A model generated the notes under the pieces. It was given only the letters and a program-made list of their open reading frames with translations, did not search any database and had not been told where the DNA came from. Made by a program: the position numbers and the translations under genes. Shown piece by piece: positions 46,262-59,380 of a stretch of 64,000 nt of DNA. The stretch comes from Psoroptes ovis. Its lineage: Eukaryota > Arthropoda > Arachnida > Sarcoptiformes > Psoroptidae. The stretch's first letter is position 1; every line of letters begins with the position of its first letter. The DNA lies in the NCBI GenBank assembly GCA_002943765.1, contig PQWQ01000023.1, positions 64,501-128,500 of the forward strand. Reading direction: 5' to 3'.

Positions 46262-49200
46262 TCATAAGGTTTCAATAAATCTCTTTACAGACATGACAGC
46301 GATAACATTTTTTTCATCATTGATCCATTGTAAAAATGTTTTCTTATGAATAATTTCATTTTCGTTCAAATGACTAAAAATTTCTGGCAATAAATCTATT
46401 GATAATAATATAAGGAAAAAATTAAAATTGAATAAATATAAAAATAATATTAATACACATACTTGATGGTCGATTCAATTCTTCAAATAATGTAACACAT
46501 TTATTTAAAAATAGAAGCTCATCATCATTGCTTTTTACGAATGATTTGATAAGATTTGTCATTTTGTCCAATTTTGCTACAGTTAATATTGGCAATTAAA
46601 TTAATAATTAGAAATAAAATTTAACTTGAATTCAATCAATATGACATTACCACCATGTTTGATTGTTTTGTTATTATTAAAACAAGCATCTAAAATTTTA
46701 TAGTATAAGGCACATTTGAATTCTTTATCAGATTCCTTATTGGAAAAATTTTCCTAATCAAAATAATAATAATAATAATCAATTCATTGTTTTAATTATT
46801 TGAATTATTATTCATTGTAAGTTGGCACACCTACCTTGATTTGTGATATGAATTTATTCAAATCAGAGGTTTCGATATATTGTTTAATAAAGTCTCCTAA
46901 TTTGACATATTTATCCAATTCTGGCTGTTTAGCTGAATGAAAGTCTGGTCTTATTTCATCGAATAATGCTTTATTCTATGAATTAATTATTAATTAATTA
47001 ACAATCAACAACAATTAAACAATCAAAATGACAAGTTCAAACCTCTTGTTCAATGATGGACAGAAATTGATCACGAAATGATGCACAAACACTTCCACTG
47101 ATTTCATTGTATGCTTTCACAATTGATTTGAAAATATCATTTTTCATTGATGAAGAACAATTTTTATCTTTATAAACAATCAATGATGCATATGCTATTA
47201 TATCGGCTACAAATTGGAAAAAATTAGGTAAATCCAATATGATATCTTCATAATTAGCGAATACAGCTTTAAGACTATCAATAGAAAGATCAGAGATTAG
47301 AGAAAGAAAATTGGATATTATAATGTTTTGATGTGATAGCAAACAATTGGCTAAATAGATTACCCTTCAAAAATATCATTGCATCCACATAATGATGAAC
47401 AGAAAAATTTGCCCAAAAATTCTCCCCATCTTTGTCGTGGATTATATTCTTGACTAGTTTTTTCAATCGCAATTAGTATTGATTCGGCAATAAAATCGGC
47501 ACATTTTGTTTTTGAGCAAAATGATTGAACAGTTTTAAAATTATCACAATAGTTTGGTGTTTTTAAATATTCTGAAACGACTTTACGCGTTTCATCTCTG
47601 AACATGTCCAGACTAATGTCCGGCACTGAAGATGATGCACGATTTAATGAATCTGAACTAGGGGTCGGCGATCTAGCCATCGCCATCGATGATGACGATT
47701 TAAATGATTGCTGACTATCACTACGATAATGTCTGTCGGATGACATTTTTCCACGTGAATAATTTTTTGCATTCAAACTATCATGATAAGATCTGATCAA
47801 AAATAAACAGGATCAATTCAATGGTTACAAAATTTTAGTTAAAATTAGAAAATTACCTTTGATTTTTATCGTTTAATGATGATTTATTGTCATAATTTGT
47901 TGATGATGATCGACTCTGTGACCCAGATGCAGAACCACCATGGCTGCCCGATGTAAACATTGAAAATGGCAATCCAGATTCATTTTTAGTACCAACAGTA
48001 CTCTATATCAGTAGAAACGAAGAAATTTGCACAGAATTAATGAGAGAAAATTTTATTCAATTGATCAGATGCCAAAATATGACCATTTGGCAGAATAATG
48101 AACAAAAAAACTCACCGAAATATTTTTGAATAGGGCAAAATTCATAGATTTATGTTGTACATTGACTAATTGTTGTGATTTACGTTTATTAACCTGTTGC
48201 CATTCATCATTATTTTGAACTATATTAAATTAATAAAAAAAAATCAAAACAAAATAAATTAATAAAATTGATTCTTAAAAATACCATTTTGTTGTTGCTG
48301 ATGATAATAATGTTGCTGTTGTGATCTTTGCCGCTTTTTCATTTCATTAGCCGATTCATTTTTGATTCGTTGTTGTTCTTCAAAATCGGCTTTCACTTGA
48401 GATATTGATTTGGGTCCTACTTCAGTCTTTCGCCGTGGAACCCATTGATTTTCACGTAATTCTAATAAATCTAAAATGAGGAAACGCATACGTGGTGATA
48501 CTGTTTGCGGAATTTCCTTATTATAAACTTTTTCCAACTGTTTAAAAATATCATCAAATTTGCTCATGCCATCTTTGTATTTTAGTTTAATTTGTTCAGT
48601 CATTGCTTTACCAATTTTGGTCATTAATGCACAAAGACATTCAATATAATCTTCATGATTAGTTGAGATAAAATTTTTAAATAAATAATCAAAACAACTG
48701 AACATAATCGATACATTCAACATGTTCAATTTGAATAATTCGGCGATCAATTTAATATTACCAATCGAACGATTACGTGTCGAGTATCTGTCCTCTTCTA
48801 ATGGCTCTTCCGATTGTTTAGGTTGCTCAGGATCTTCAGACGTTTCCATTTTTTGTAATGAATCGATTTTAGTTGAATTTTCATAAAATGTTTTCTGACA
48901 TTTTGATATCAATAAAGTCTTGAATTTGACTTGACCAGTTTCATTTTCTTCATTTACTTTTATGTTAACTAATTGCGAACAAAAATCAGCATACTGTGCA
49001 ACGAATTCTGGTTCTAAAACAGCTTTATCGAATATTACATCAATGACACGAGCCAAGCGGTCTTTGGTATCGATTTTCAACTCTTTAAATTGTGCCATCA
49101 ATATATTATAGTTATCTGGGGTCAATTTATTCAATATTGAGCGAACATTTTTCAATAGAATTTCGGTTTCGATTTCTTCAGGATCATCTGATTCTATTTT

Positions 49201-52200
49201 GCCTGGACGCCATCCTGTTGAGTTAGGTGGAAGCTCGGCACGTAACGATGTTGATGCAATTTTTTGCGATTTCTGGTCCATATTTTTCGATGGCTGCGAC
49301 GGACGCCTCGTCTGTTGAATCTTTTTTTTCAGAACAGAAATTAATTAAATCAGGACATTTAAAAACTCAAGTAAACAAACCATTGATTTATTGCGATATT
49401 GTGAAGCTGGATAATCATTTTTACCACGTGCATATAATGGAAGCAGTGAATCATTCTATGATTTATATTAAAACAAAATAAATATCAACAAAATTACAAT
49501 AATAAATTGCAATATAACTTACTTTTCTAATGATATCGAGTACATTTTTTTGACTTGAATGTGACAAATCGAATTCAGTTGCATTCAGTCTTAAATTCCA
49601 CAAAAAATCTCTTGAATATTGCCGTGAATCAACTGTTTCATTATTATTATTAATATGATTAGTAGTAGTAATTTCAGAATTAGCATTAACATTTTTGCTA
49701 TCATCAATTGAATCATCATCATTTTTATGGGAAGATTCACTAATTAATATAGCATCATCATTATTATTATTCTTATTATTGGTGGTGGTGGTATTATCAT
49801 GATTAACATCTTTTTCAACCGATGAATTATCTGCTGAATTATTATCATTCACTTTAGCCGTTATGATTGGATCAATGATTTCAAAACTACTTTCCATATC
49901 ACCCGCTGTAGTTGTTGATTGTTTATCATTTGAATTAGATGAATTATTTTCATCGATTATCGGATCTATAATGATTGATTAATTGTAAGTAAAAAATGAG
50001 TGAATTTAAAATGATTATAATCACATCGAATCAAAGCATTATGAATGCAAAAAATTAATGTTTTTGTCGTTAGAATTCAACGAAAAAAAAATATGCACAA
50101 TGAAATGTGTAATAATTTTAAGAAAATGAGAATAAAGAATATCCACACACACACACATCGACACAAACACTAAAATTAGCAAAAAGAGCAAATATGAGAA
50201 ATGAGTTTAACACACATTTTTAAATGTGTACTATTCATAATGATAGAATTATCATAAGAGGAATAGAGGAAAATATTCGAATATTCTAATACTCTTTGCG
50301 TAATACTTAGCCGATTTCTAAGATTAAGCTCTTAATAATATGATGAAAAACAAAAATGCGAATACGAACCACGTGAAGTAGTAGAATTTTTTTCTAATGA
50401 TTCTTCTTGATCTGGGGCTGTTGTTGTTGGTGTTGATGATGTATTATTGTTATTATTAACATTTGCAGCATCTTCATTGACAGTGTGAATTTGAACGAAA
50501 TCTGATTCAGAATCTTTTGTCGATGATTTATTATCAATATCATTTTGATTGACCGACATTTGATTGAATTTTTGGGCGACTTCATCAATTTCATTCATAG
50601 ATTTAGATTGGTTTTGATCACTAATCAATGATGTTGATGATGATGATGATAAATCATTTGTTGGAGTCGGTTCGTTTGTGATATCACAGGATGATTTTTG
50701 ATTAGCACCATCAGGAGAATCAGATGGCGATATTGTTGTTGTTGGCGGCGTTGCTGCTTTTTGTTGTTGTTGTTGTGATCGATCAGATGATAATGATGAC
50801 CCATGATTGTCATCAATTTTCGTTTCATTCAAATTGTTTTCATTTGTTGATTGGTCATTGAGTGTTCGAATATTCGATTTACTGCTACTTTCATCATTCA
50901 ACATGGGGCCATTTGATAATTCAGTTTTTCTAATTTTATCGTCAACATTTTTATCTGTTTTCGGACGATTTTCATTAAGAGTATCATAATTTGAATCAAC
51001 ATTTGATGGTTTCTAGAATTTTGAGAGAAACAAAAAATCGAAATTCATATTAAACATAATCGAAAAAAATCAAGAAATACAAACATTTTTAGACTCTGAT
51101 GCCAACTGTTCAAGATCTAATAATTCTCCTTTTTCATTATAGATGGGCATCAATTTTTTTTCACGTTTTTTTATTGGTTGCGGTATTTGTTGTTGCGTAT
51201 GTTGCGGCTGATGATGATGTTGTTGTCCCATAATATTAACCGGCTGTTGATGATGATGCGGTTGTTGGGCATCATTCGGTTTATATGATGCAGTTTGATT
51301 ATTTAATGCAGCATTTGCATCATTTGGTGCCATGTTTGCAGGCGGCATTGGATATTGAATCGTTACTGAAAAATCAATGAATTAAATTAGTTAGATGAAT
51401 TGATTTGAATTTAATTAAAAAATTTCAATACTCACAATCGTTATTTATGAAAAAATAAGGAGGCATCTGGTAATTAATCTGAAAAACAGAAAAAAATTGA
51501 TTGAAATTCAAAATTCTGTAAAAAAATTAAATGATTTGAATTATTTACGTTGGGCATTCGAGGATATTGATTATAAAAATGTGGAGAATATGCATAACCT
51601 TGTGTGGCTGGTGCATTCATAGCACCGAATGAAATATGAGGACCGAGATGAATACCAGGAGCGCCAGCAGCATTTGTGCCACTTGATGAACCAGTATTTG
51701 CTGGAACAGCACCACCGCTACCTGGACGTATTGAATTATTTGCAAATGGTGGGCGGATATGGTTCGCGTGTAATCTTGGCGGCTGTTGTTGCGGTTGCAC
51801 GAATGATGGAAAACGTGATTGTTGTGCAGCGGCCACTGCATTTATCATATTACTCATAGCAGCTTGAGGTGGCACTACAGGTGTTCCGCCAGCACCACTA
51901 CCGCTTCCAGAACCACCACTTTGTTGCGGTTGTTGTTGCGGATTCATTTGACCTAATTGCATATTTGGTGATTGATGTAATAACGATTGCGGTGGTTGCT
52001 GATTTGTTGGATAATTTCTGATCATTTGTGTTTGCATAGTTGCAGCATTCATTTGTTGTGTTTGAATGGTCATCGGTAAGGTTCCAACATGCGCTGATAC
52101 AGTTGCATTATTACCTCGCTTTTATAAAATATCAAAATCAATTAATCAATCATGATAATCATCATAAAAAATCATATTTCTTCAATTCACTTACATGTGT

Positions 52201-52403
52201 TTGATATCGATCTTGATTTGATCGTTGATTGTAATCGCCTCTTTGATTACTGTAAGAAATTTGAGGAAAATAAATAATATATATTCCGATATCAGAAATG
52301 AATAATAATTCATCATAAATTACCCTTGTGATTGATTGATACCACCACCACCACCACCACCACCGGTACGATGTTTAGATATAGACTTTTGATTATTATT
52401 CAT
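46262..52403 (-). CDS. eIF4G: Eukaryotic translation initiation factor 4G
   Basis: Seventeen exons in phase: 52324-52403, 52195-52249, 51549-52118, 51436-51478, 51085-51365, 50370-51012, 49523-49965, 49381-49455, 48285-49320, 48116-48219, 47857-48002, 47364-47792, 47043-47274, 46835-46975, 46651-46753, 46463-46576 and 46262-46395, giving 1542 residues. The N-terminal 550 residues are Gln/Gly/Ser-rich with a KKREKKLMPIYNEKGELLDL segment. The eIF4E-binding motif YSRDFLWNLR (YxxxxL-Phi) falls near residue 674. The MIF4G HEAT domain follows (ILLKNVRSILNKLTPDNYNI, DRLARVIDVIFDKAVLEP, RMRFLILDLLELRENQW). The MA3 domain starts near residue 1215 (KVVSEYLKTPNYCDNFKTV, GEFLGKFFCSSLC), and a C-terminal W2-like helical part ends in VKRFIETL. 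It scaffolds eIF4E, eIF4A and eIF3 on mRNA caps. The start is the ATG opening MNNNQKSISKHR. Confidence 0.93.
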
Positions 52404-54548
52404 TTTTTAAAATTTCAATAAATTTCACTATTTTAAACCGCATTTATGATTTCTGAGAAATAGAAATGATTTTAATAATATCAATATTTGATCATTTGAT
52501 CGGTGTAGAAATTATATTCAAGATTAAAAAACAATATTTCTTTAATATAGCACAATAATTCTGGCAGAGAAAATAAAATTGAAATTAGAATTAAACATAA
52601 ATATTAACATGAATTGATTTACCTTTGAAAAGTTGATGTATTAATTGAAAATTTATTAAATATACAACCGGTTGATTAAATGAATAATTTTTCAATGAAT
52701 TGAATATATAATACACTTCAATTGAATTTGAAATTTGAATATTGATGAAATTCTGATGCAGATTTATATTATATATTTATACAATGTGTACAACAACAAA
52801 AAGGTACAAGATTATAGTTTTTTCTTCAATTCTATGGGCAAATAAATGGAATCAAAATCAACATTTTTATGAAAAATCATCAAAATTATTGATGCTTACT
52901 TATTTATATTTTCCCAAATATTTCTATTTTCAAATAGCAAAAATCTTAAAGAAAATGTTCACACAAATGGATTTAATATTTTTCGAATTTCGTTTACTTA
53001 TTTATTTTTATTTTTCAAACCACCACACAAAAACACCAATAAGAAATTTACAAATAAAAAAAACTTGATAGTTGATCAATGGATTTTTGAATTTTAATTG
53101 AAAAAACAAACAGATAATTATTTATTCCTTTGTTTTCAAAATTTCAACAAATTGTCTCAAATTGTTTTTCTTATTGAATCAAATTCAATAATAATTGATT
53201 TGTAACAACACTATTTATTATTAAATTAAATTAAAATTTATTATTTATTATTTAGTTTTATTCAATTTATTTTTGTTTTCAAAATCATGTAAATATGATG
53301 ATGATGCGATCAAGAAAATGTGGCATTGCTGTTTTCCAAAAACACCATCCATACACATCCATTTACCACACATACACATGCATATTCAACTGAAATAGTT
53401 ATGAAAAAAAAAAATTATCTCATTCACAATTCGAATCGAAATGGTAATGTTTTTGATGGTACAATGGTAGTAGCATTTAGAAATGTGATGGTTTGTCCTC
53501 ATTTCTGCTCATTTTACATGTGAAGTCATGAGGAGGAGGAGGAGGTAGAAAAACAAGAAAAAGAAGTATTTTGATTGAATGAATGCGAATGAGAATGTTT
53601 AAAATTCAACGTGCAAATTTTTTTTTAACCAAAAAAAAACGCACACGTAGCATTGAATAATGTTAGATTGAATTCGCCTTCTTTTTTTTAACATTATTAT
53701 GGATCACTCTCACAAACGACGTTCTCTATTCAATGCTACTACCACCACAAGGTATATGCAATGTATGGTGAAAAATTCAATGCCGGCTTATGAATGTATG
53801 CCACTACTACCGCCGCAGCATAATTGCTTCATTCAAAAAGTTTTAAGCCTCTCATTGCCAAACACCGAAAGAAAATTTTAAAAAAAACGAACGCGACATG
53901 CATGAAATGAAAATGTCTACGTTAAAAAAAATGTTGATGCAAAAATATAAAAAATGAAAACAAAGTGTGATTTTTATCGTGTAAGGTGATGAACGAAAAT
54001 ATCGATATTGAAGAGAGAGATAATATCGATATTATTCGATTTTTCAAGAAAGAGAAAAAATTATTGCAACCAATATATCAACTAATCAAGTAATCATCAT
54101 TTGAAAATATCTACACACAGATTACAGACTAATCACAGTGATCACAAACTTTCCTCTTCCTGCTGATAATTGAAACGATCTGCTGGGCGAAAAGACGACA
54201 TTTTCAATGATCACAGACTGATCAAACAAACAAACAAATCTTAAAAGTGATTTAAGTTGTTTGATAACCATTTTTTTTCTTCACTTGCTGCCCTTAATCT
54301 TCTTTAAAAGGTAACAATTACAACAACAAGCGAGACAAGTTTTTCAGCTGCTGTTGCTGTTTGTGCAAGAAAAACCGGCCGGCATTCGACAATCATTTGC
54401 GAGACATGACTGCGCTCAAACAACACATATCGAATGGTCTTATTTTCAATTAATCCACTAATTAGATCCTATTTTTTTCAACAAAATAAATAAACAAATT
54501 AATCAAATTTAATAACAAACAAAAAATAAAATAAAATTCAATTCGTAT
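52404..54548. other. eIF4G upstream region and PHKA 3' flank
   Basis: 2.1 kb, AT-rich, with a GAG run near 53530 and CACACATACACATG-type runs near 53350. The eIF4G promoter should be at the left. The open frames at 52784-53068 and 53320-53523 carry no motif. No gene is recognised. Confidence 0.55.
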
Positions 54549-57500
54549 TTATTGAATTTTACAATCCAATGAATCATGATCATTGAAACAATCAAATGAT
54601 TCGATTGTTGATCGAATTAGATAAATCATTGTACCATAATTACCACTTGGTGCACTGTCATAAAAATGTTGACATATTTGTGCAGCACCATCACACTGAC
54701 AAGCATAATTATCACGTGCACAGCAAGCAGTAGCATCACCATCGAATCGAGCTTGATCATTGAGGAATATTTGATTTGCACGTTGTACTAATTGTTCGAC
54801 ATTGATTATTTTTTCCAAATTAATTGTTGGATAATTTTCAGCCAACATTGTCAAAATCATCAATGCTTCGACCATCAATTGTCGGTATTCTGGTTGTGGT
54901 ACCGAATTCAATACCTGTTCAGCTTCGAGCGCAAATTTCAATTCACCGGGTGTCATTTCTTTTGTTAATTGATTCAGTAGAATACGACCTTCGATTGCTA
55001 TGCCATGACACTTTGAGATGTTGAAAAAAAATTTGAATTAATTCAATTCGAATCAAAATGAATCAAGTGTTTTCAAAATACTTTTTCCAAAAGATTCCAA
55101 ATTTTTGAATAAAAACCTATCGGTACACGATTCAATGCGCCATCTAATCTTCTACGTCGTAACCATTGTCCTTGACGATCAGATTCGAAACTAAGTATTG
55201 AATTCCCACCGGCAGCACCACCACCACCTTCATCATCATTGATTGGATCATCATCATTAGGTAGAATACTTCGACGACTCAGCATTCGATCATTTATAAT
55301 TGAAATACGTCCACTTCGAGCACTACGAATGGTAAATTCTTTACCACTGATTATATGATGTAGTAATGTTTTCATTTCATATGGACTTAGATTCAATAAA
55401 TGTTCAGATGCTTCAATGCCATCACACATAAGTGCACGTGCCAGTTCAGAAGCCATCACTTGAATAATTAGACCGATACGTAATCGTAACATTTCAACAA
55501 ATAAATGTGGTTCAGTTCGGATAAACATTGATAAATAAATAATTAATTCATGTGTTAACATTGCTGTGCTTTGATCACGACAATATGAACGATCAATGAT
55601 TTGCCTTAATTCTTTCACCGGTAATGGACGTGTTATTGCATGTTCATGATGTGGCGGCATACCGACTGTTATTTGTTTTTGTCTCACTAATAAATCGGCA
55701 ACAGATTTTGCCAAATCTTCACCTTGTTTTCCAAGCATACCGGCCGTATGTCGGACAAGGGCCCATTTTTTATCCGTACATGCTTTATCGTAAACATCTT
55801 TGAGTAAATCACGTAATGTCATTACTTGATTGTTGATATTCGATATGATTCCAGTTTTCCAATCAAGATCTCTGTTTGAGAAATTATTGAAATTCAGTTC
55901 AATGAAACTAGACTTCAAGTTAAAAACTTACTTATTATAGAATAAATAATGCAATATATCTGCTTGTTCTTCAATTATTTCTGATTCTTTATACATGTTA
56001 ATCAATTCTTCATCAGTCAAACGTTCATTAATGGTTAAATCGGATAATTTAATCAATTTATTTAAATTTGATGATGATTGAGTATTAGTATTACTATCAA
56101 CAATCATTCGATTTTGCTCATCATTATAATCAATATCGTCATTATGATTATCAACAATTGTTGATTGACCATCATGCATCAAGCTGTCATCATCCATTGA
56201 TAATGGCTGATTATTAGTATTATCTTGAATGGAAATGGTTCGTGATTTGTATTGATTACGTAGCTTTTGTAGCTCGGGATCATATTGATCAATTTGTATT
56301 GAACGTGTACGTTTTATAATACCAGTGATGGCTGATTTTTTAGATCGAACACTAATTTTACGTTTACCTAATGTGGATGATGATAATGTCAGTGATGATT
56401 GTGATAATCGCGATGTGTATGCAAATGGTTTCGATAATTGTCGTTCCAAAAATGTTCGTACCAACGGATTCAATTGATCTGGCTGTCCTTGTTCGATGTT
56501 GGCCAAAAAACTTAGATTCGTTATGCAAGATGTGGAGAGGAAATCTTGAAGATTCCCGTAACAAACACGTGTTCCATTCAAATAACCACTTTTAATCTTT
56601 TTAAATGTAGAAATAATGGCTGCAGGTATTCGATCATTGTTGTCCAAAAATTGTTTATACAAAATAATCGCCAATGTCGGCCGACCTAATTCACGCCAAT
56701 TACTTTTAAGCATATAAATCGATTGACGAAAATTACTGGCCAAAAGATTGACATCGTTTACTGTGTAAAAATTCCAACGATCCAATGATTGTGGTGTGAA
56801 AATGAATATTTTATCCAGCAATGAATATAATTTACTGGTCGATAATATTCCAACTTCGCGTGATACACGGCCACTTAATGATAATTTATTATTTTTACCT
56901 AAATACGAATACAAGTGTCCCAGAGTTTCAGCTGATTGGACCTCGATCGGTGATACTTCGGATATAGTCTGCACATTTATATCATATTGTGCTAACCGAT
57001 CTTTGACTTTTTCATCTTCAGCCAACACAACTATTTGTACGACAATGTCTGGCTTTTTCCACATCGATAATCGTCGATTCAACGGATCTAGTTCACTTGG
57101 TGCGATGAAACCTTCTTGTAGGAGCTTAGCAACAATATACAATGATTGACTCCACATAAATGGACAACCACCAGTCACAATACGTTCTTGTGAATGTGGT
57201 TGACGATATTCGGCTTCGACCAAATGTGCTGGTACTGCATACATTTCTGGTACTAATAATATATCATCAACTTGAATCAACAACCGCTCTAGGCGTTCAG
57301 AATATTCGGCAACCTTTTCTTGATCATCGGAAAAAACACCATCAATAATCAAATAACAGAAAAACAGTGGCCATTCACATTCAATATTTTCGAATGCTTT
57401 CAGTTCGGATGGTTCATAATATAAACGATTAGGATCTTCAATTGCTGTTTTGTGGCCATCACGTAGAAAACGCTTACAACCATAGCGACCACATAATTTC

Positions 57501-58432
57501 TCGATAATTTCATCACGTGTCTGTTTGATTAGTGCTGGATTTTCAACAGCAAATGCTGGAAAACTTATGATTGATAGTAAAGATGCATCCACTTCTTTTG
57601 AATTCGATTCTCGTGGTAACATTGATTCCAGCACAGCATGACATTTTTGTATTTCATCGGGCAACACATGAATAACAGATGATGGACCACCTTTTCCACC
57701 GAACAGATCCAGCTCGTTCATTGCTTCTAACGCCGCTTTTGCCATACCAATTGAACTTGCATTTAATTCGGGTAAACCATGATTAGTTTTATCACCACGT
57801 TCCCAAATACCATAATCAGGTATACAGTAGGCTGATTCGATGTAAAATATCAGATTCTGTATGAATGCTACTTCATCTAGTGTGAAAATTATCTGTAAAC
57901 CCGATGCAGTCATTTGTGCGAGCATCAATAAAAACAACGAAGTTGCATCCAATTGTAAATGTCCCCATTCATGATCACCGACAACCGGTAACATTGTGGT
58001 GGCCGAATATTTAGCATGTAATGCATCCGATGTTGATTGTGATTCTTTGAATGCTTCAACTTTATTTCTTTGATGTAGCATTGCCACAAGCAAACCGCGC
58101 ATCATTTTAACACAACTTTGTTCCAGTTCATATGTTTTCGCTCGATCTTCGTCAAAATCTGCATTTTTTTTATATGCCATTGATAGCGCCCATACGGCCA
58201 TAATTGAATATAAATTATCACGTACCCATGCATGATCGGTACATAATGGATGACTAGTTGCTGTTGGTAAAAGACCCGTGACTGGGTTCTAAGAAATTAT
58301 TCGAATCAAAAATTTCAATTTTTTAAATGAAAACAAATCAACTTGAAAAAATACCTGATAAATGAGTATTGTTTTGTATACGATACGTTGATAATAATCA
58401 AGACGTACAGTTGAATTGCTACGAGTTCTCAT
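54549..58432 (-). CDS. PHKA: Phosphorylase b kinase regulatory subunit alpha
   Basis: Four exons: 58355-58432, 55932-58288, 55082-55871 and 54549-55010, joined in phase to 1228 residues, close to the 1235 of vertebrate alpha subunits. The N-terminus reads MRTRSNSTVRLDYYQ, then NPVTGLLPTATSHP and HAWVRDNLYSIMAVWALS, the glucoamylase-like (GH15) domain. Others are LPVVGDHEWGHLQLDATSLF, DYGIWERGDKTNHG, LNASSIGMAKAALEA and ECEWPLFFCYLIIDG. The C-terminal part has EMLRLRIGLIIQVMASELAR, MTPGELKF, VPQPEYRQLMVEAL and FYDSAPSGNYGTMIYL. It regulates the gamma catalytic subunit in glycogen breakdown. The protein ends CKIQ, a CaaX-like box at the place where vertebrate alpha subunits are farnesylated (CAMQ). 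The ATG at 58432 matches the family start; an upstream in-frame ATG (58474) would add 14 residues. PHKB is excluded by the alpha-type N-terminus. Confidence 0.95.
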
Positions 58433-59380
58433 TATGATTAATGTCGTAATTAGTGTTGCTATTGTTGTCATCAATAAATTTAGGCCATTTTCAAATGGAA
58501 ATTATTCGGATGTGCATACATTACATCTCGTTGATAGTTATTATCTAAATAAAATAAAATAAAACAAAAAAATAAATCAAAACAAATCAATGTCACCTGA
58601 TGGATTAATTCATGGAAATTTTTATTCAGAAAATACGACAGATGGCAGCACTGTCGGCTTACATTTCGAAGCATTTTGACATATCACGAATTTCAAAAAA
58701 ATGATTGGCGGGTAAATGAATCAATTTTCATTAAGAAAAAGATTGACGGGGTGAGAGAATCGACAACCCGTTCGGAATTATGGCGAAAAAAATGATTTTA
58801 GACTAAGTAAACTGAACATTTTTCTTAATATTTATTTCGGGACTAATTGATTTTTGTTCATGAATCTTGAATTCGAAAAAAATGAATAAATAAAGTCACA
58901 ATGATTGCAAAATCGATCAATCGATCGATCGAAATGTGCATATGGTAATTTGTCGAAGACATTGTTTACCTGACAACAATAACAACAACAACCGAGAGAA
59001 TCGATGATGATTTCTTAAAGAAAATACAACGAATTTTCTTGAATTTTTTTTTTTAAAGAAAAGGTTGTTCGATTTTTCAAGGATTTTAAGAAAAAAAATT
59101 TTCAAAAACAACAACAAAACAATCGAAACAATTCGCTATAGTTACGAATTCGTGAATGCAAATATATCGGGGAAGAATAATTAAGACATTTTGGATCGAA
59201 ATTTTATCGATTTTATTTACGTGGATTGACAATGAAAAGCTTCTCGAAATTGGCTCGAGTATCTATAGCCTGTTATTACAGTTGTAATGAATTGGAATGA
59301 AACATTTGAATTTTTGAAAACAAATTCATTCATTTTTTACCTGAATCAAGAAGGGTTAATCAAACAACCAGAATATTCGA
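58433..59380. promoter_or_regulatory. Head-to-head region between PHKA and anoctamin genes
   Basis: 948 bp between divergent start codons. It contains ATCGATCGATCGA at 58915-58931 and AT-rich tracts. It should hold both promoters and the 5' UTRs; no coding exon is recognised. The short frame at 59287-59469 is in a different register from the anoctamin start. Confidence 0.4.
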
